From Dactylosporangium sp. AC04546 (GTDB lineage: Bacteria; Actinomycetota; Actinomycetes; Mycobacteriales; Micromonosporaceae): a stretch of 33,332 bases of DNA. The notes below the pieces were generated by a model. That model had not been told where the DNA came from and did no database searches. It was given only the letters and a program-made list of their open reading frames with translations. The position numbers were made by a program, and so were the translations under genes. Numbering within the stretch: the first letter of the stretch is position 1; every line of letters starts with the position of its first letter. The stretch spans positions 1 to 33,332 of the forward strand of contig NZ_JAHYSG010000126.1 of NCBI RefSeq assembly GCF_022095675.1. Direction: 5' to 3'. Shown here piece by piece: positions 32,347 through 33,332 of the stretch.

Positions 32347-33171
32347 ATGACGATCACCGTCACCGGCGCCACCGGCCACCTGGGCCGTCTCGTCCTCGCC
32401 GAGCTGCGGCAGGCGGGGCGGAGCGACGTCGTCGCGGCCGTCCGCGACACGACGCAGGATCTCGGCGTCCCGGCACGGCACACCGACTACGACCGCCCGG
32501 AGACCCTCGACTTCACCGGCACCGACGCGCTGCTGCTCATCTCGGCCAGCGAGCTCGGCAAGCGGGCCCCGCAGCACCGGGCGGTCGTCGACGCGGCAGT
32601 GAAGGCCGGCGTCGGGCTGATCGTCTACACGAGCATCACCCGGGCCGACACCTCGGCGATCCCGATCGCGCCCGAGCACAAGCTCACCGAGGAGTACATC
32701 CAGGCGTCCGGCCTGCCGTTCGTGTTCCTGCGCAACAACTGGTACATCGAGAACTACACGGGGAACCTGGCCTCCACGATCGAGCACGGCGTGCTGCTCG
32801 GCGCCGCCGGCGAGGGCCGGATCGCCGGCGCCACCCGGGCCGACTTCGCCGCGGCGGCCGCGGCCGTGCTCACCGGCGAGGGCCACGCGAACAAGACCTA
32901 CGAGCTGGGCGGCGACCACGCGTTCACGCTGGCCGAGGTGGCCGCCGCGATCAGCGCACACGCCGGTCGCGAGGTCGTGTACCGCGACCTGCCCGAGGCC
33001 GACTACGCCCAGGCGCTGACCGGCTTCGGCGTTCCGGAAGGCTTCGCCAAGGCGCTCGCCGGCTCCGACGCGGCCATCGTCGAGGGCGCCCTCGACGTGG
33101 TCACCGGCGACCTGAGCCGCCTCATCGGCCGTCCGACCACCACGCTGGAGGAGGCGATCCAGAAGGCGTAG
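32347..33171 (+). CDS. NmrA-type NAD(P)-binding oxidoreductase (QorB-like)
   Basis: A 274-residue atypical short-chain dehydrogenase. The N-terminal nucleotide-binding motif is TGATGHLG. Further features are DALLLISASE, YTSITRAD, HKLTEEYIQASGLPFVFLRN with NWYIENY, and YELGGDHAFTLAEVA. These match NmrA/QorB-like proteins, which bind NAD(P)H and reduce quinones or act as redox sensors. AAGGAG lies about eight bases before the ATG. Control by the divergent HxlR regulator is likely. A terminator follows. Confidence 0.93.
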   Translation: MTITVTGATGHLGRLVLAELRQAGRSDVVAAVRDTTQDLGVPARHTDYDRPETLDFTGTDALLLISASELGKRAPQHRAVVDAAVKAGVGLIVYTSITRADTSAIPIAPEHKLTEEYIQASGLPFVFLRNNWYIENYTGNLASTIEHGVLLGAAGEGRIAGATRADFAAAAAAVLTGEGHANKTYELGGDHAFTLAEVAAAISAHAGREVVYRDLPEADYAQALTGFGVPEGFAKALAGSDAAIVEGALDVVTGDLSRLIGRPTTTLEEAIQKA

Positions 33172-33179
33172 GGAACGGC

Positions 33180-33213
33180 GAAGCGCCCGGTCTGGTGCTT
33201 GACCGGGCGCTTC
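33180..33213. terminator. Hairpin terminator between convergent genes
   Basis: GAAGCGCCCGGTC and GACCGGGCGCTTC form a perfect 13-base stem with an eight-base loop, nine bases after the NmrA-type stop. It can also serve the minus-strand gene ending at 33229. Confidence 0.85.
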
Positions 33214-33228
33214 GGGGACCGTGGGGTG

Positions 33229-33332
33229 TCAGGTCGCGTAGGCGATGTCCATGTCCGGGGCGCGCAGGATGTTCGACTGGACGTACACCAGCTCGATCGT
33301 GCAGTTGGTATAGAAGCCCGGCAGGGGGATCG
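33229..33332 (-). CDS. C-terminal end of a protein cut by the window edge
   Basis: The last 34 codons of a minus-strand frame with high third-position GC: LPGFYTNCTIELVYVQSN, then ILRAPDMDIAYAT and a stop. The composition is that of real coding sequence, and a terminator follows. The remainder lies beyond the window, so no function can be given. Confidence 0.6.
   Translation of the reverse strand, partial: IPLPGFYTNCTIELVYVQSNILRAPDMDIAYAT

Overview
The window is very GC-rich, with strong G/C preference at third codon positions, many GTG starts, and gene families typical of Actinobacteria: XRE/DUF5753 with DUF397, DUF6232-like proteins, a tRNA adenosine deaminase-associated protein, HxlR and TetR regulators. 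The neighbourhood dnaX - ffs - tRNA-Ser - tyrA - tadA fits a filamentous actinomycete, most likely Micromonosporaceae. That family-level call is inference. The window looks chromosomal. No transposase, integrase, phage structural gene or CRISPR array was seen.

Layout. (1) 1-2810: 3'-truncated dnaX (minus), the SRP RNA gene ffs (minus) and tRNA-Ser(GGA) (plus) with its terminator. (2) 2814-6465: an accessory block. It holds a lipoprotein and then a near mirror-image module: DUF6232-like (+), XRE/DUF5753 regulator (+), DUF397 (+), DUF397 (-), DUF6232-like (-). A TGCGATA(T) element recurs in three of its upstream regions. (3) 6465-18167: mostly housekeeping metabolism. It includes a CaiB-type CoA transferase, a DUF885 hydrolase, an EamA transporter, a PHP phosphoesterase, mtnA, tyrA, a secreted propeller protein, the tadA pair, and a thioesterase/TetR operon with a GACCGATCGGTC operator. 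(4) 18204-23364: a two-component system (minus) divergent from a four-gene MacAB-like export operon (lipoprotein, adaptor with a peptidoglycan-binding domain, ATPase, FtsX-type permease). The four genes are translationally coupled by GTGA/ATGA overlaps. (5) 23357-26383: deoD, then tRNA-Ser(CGA), whose 3' end is duplicated as a perfect 29-bp direct repeat 2161 bp downstream. (6) 26384-33332: a second MacAB-like operon (minus), a secreted triple-repeat protein, a membrane protein, an HxlR regulator divergent from an NmrA-type NAD(P)-binding protein, and a clipped CDS at the edge.

The most unusual region is the roughly 2.2-kb cassette between the tRNA-Ser(CGA) 3' end and its partial copy. It has lower GC than its surroundings and one substantial gene (AlbA_2/Schlafen-like domain, GHKL-type ATPase domain, winged helices). 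It has no recombinase. Just upstream of the gene is an array of TGTACA-centred boxes spaced 20, 20 and 21 bp. This looks like a non-autonomous or decayed tRNA-integrated element, or a single-gene cargo cassette with its own operator array.

The second candidate system is the DUF6232/XRE/DUF397 module. The gene symmetry and the shared upstream element suggest one small regulon. Its function cannot be read from the sequence.
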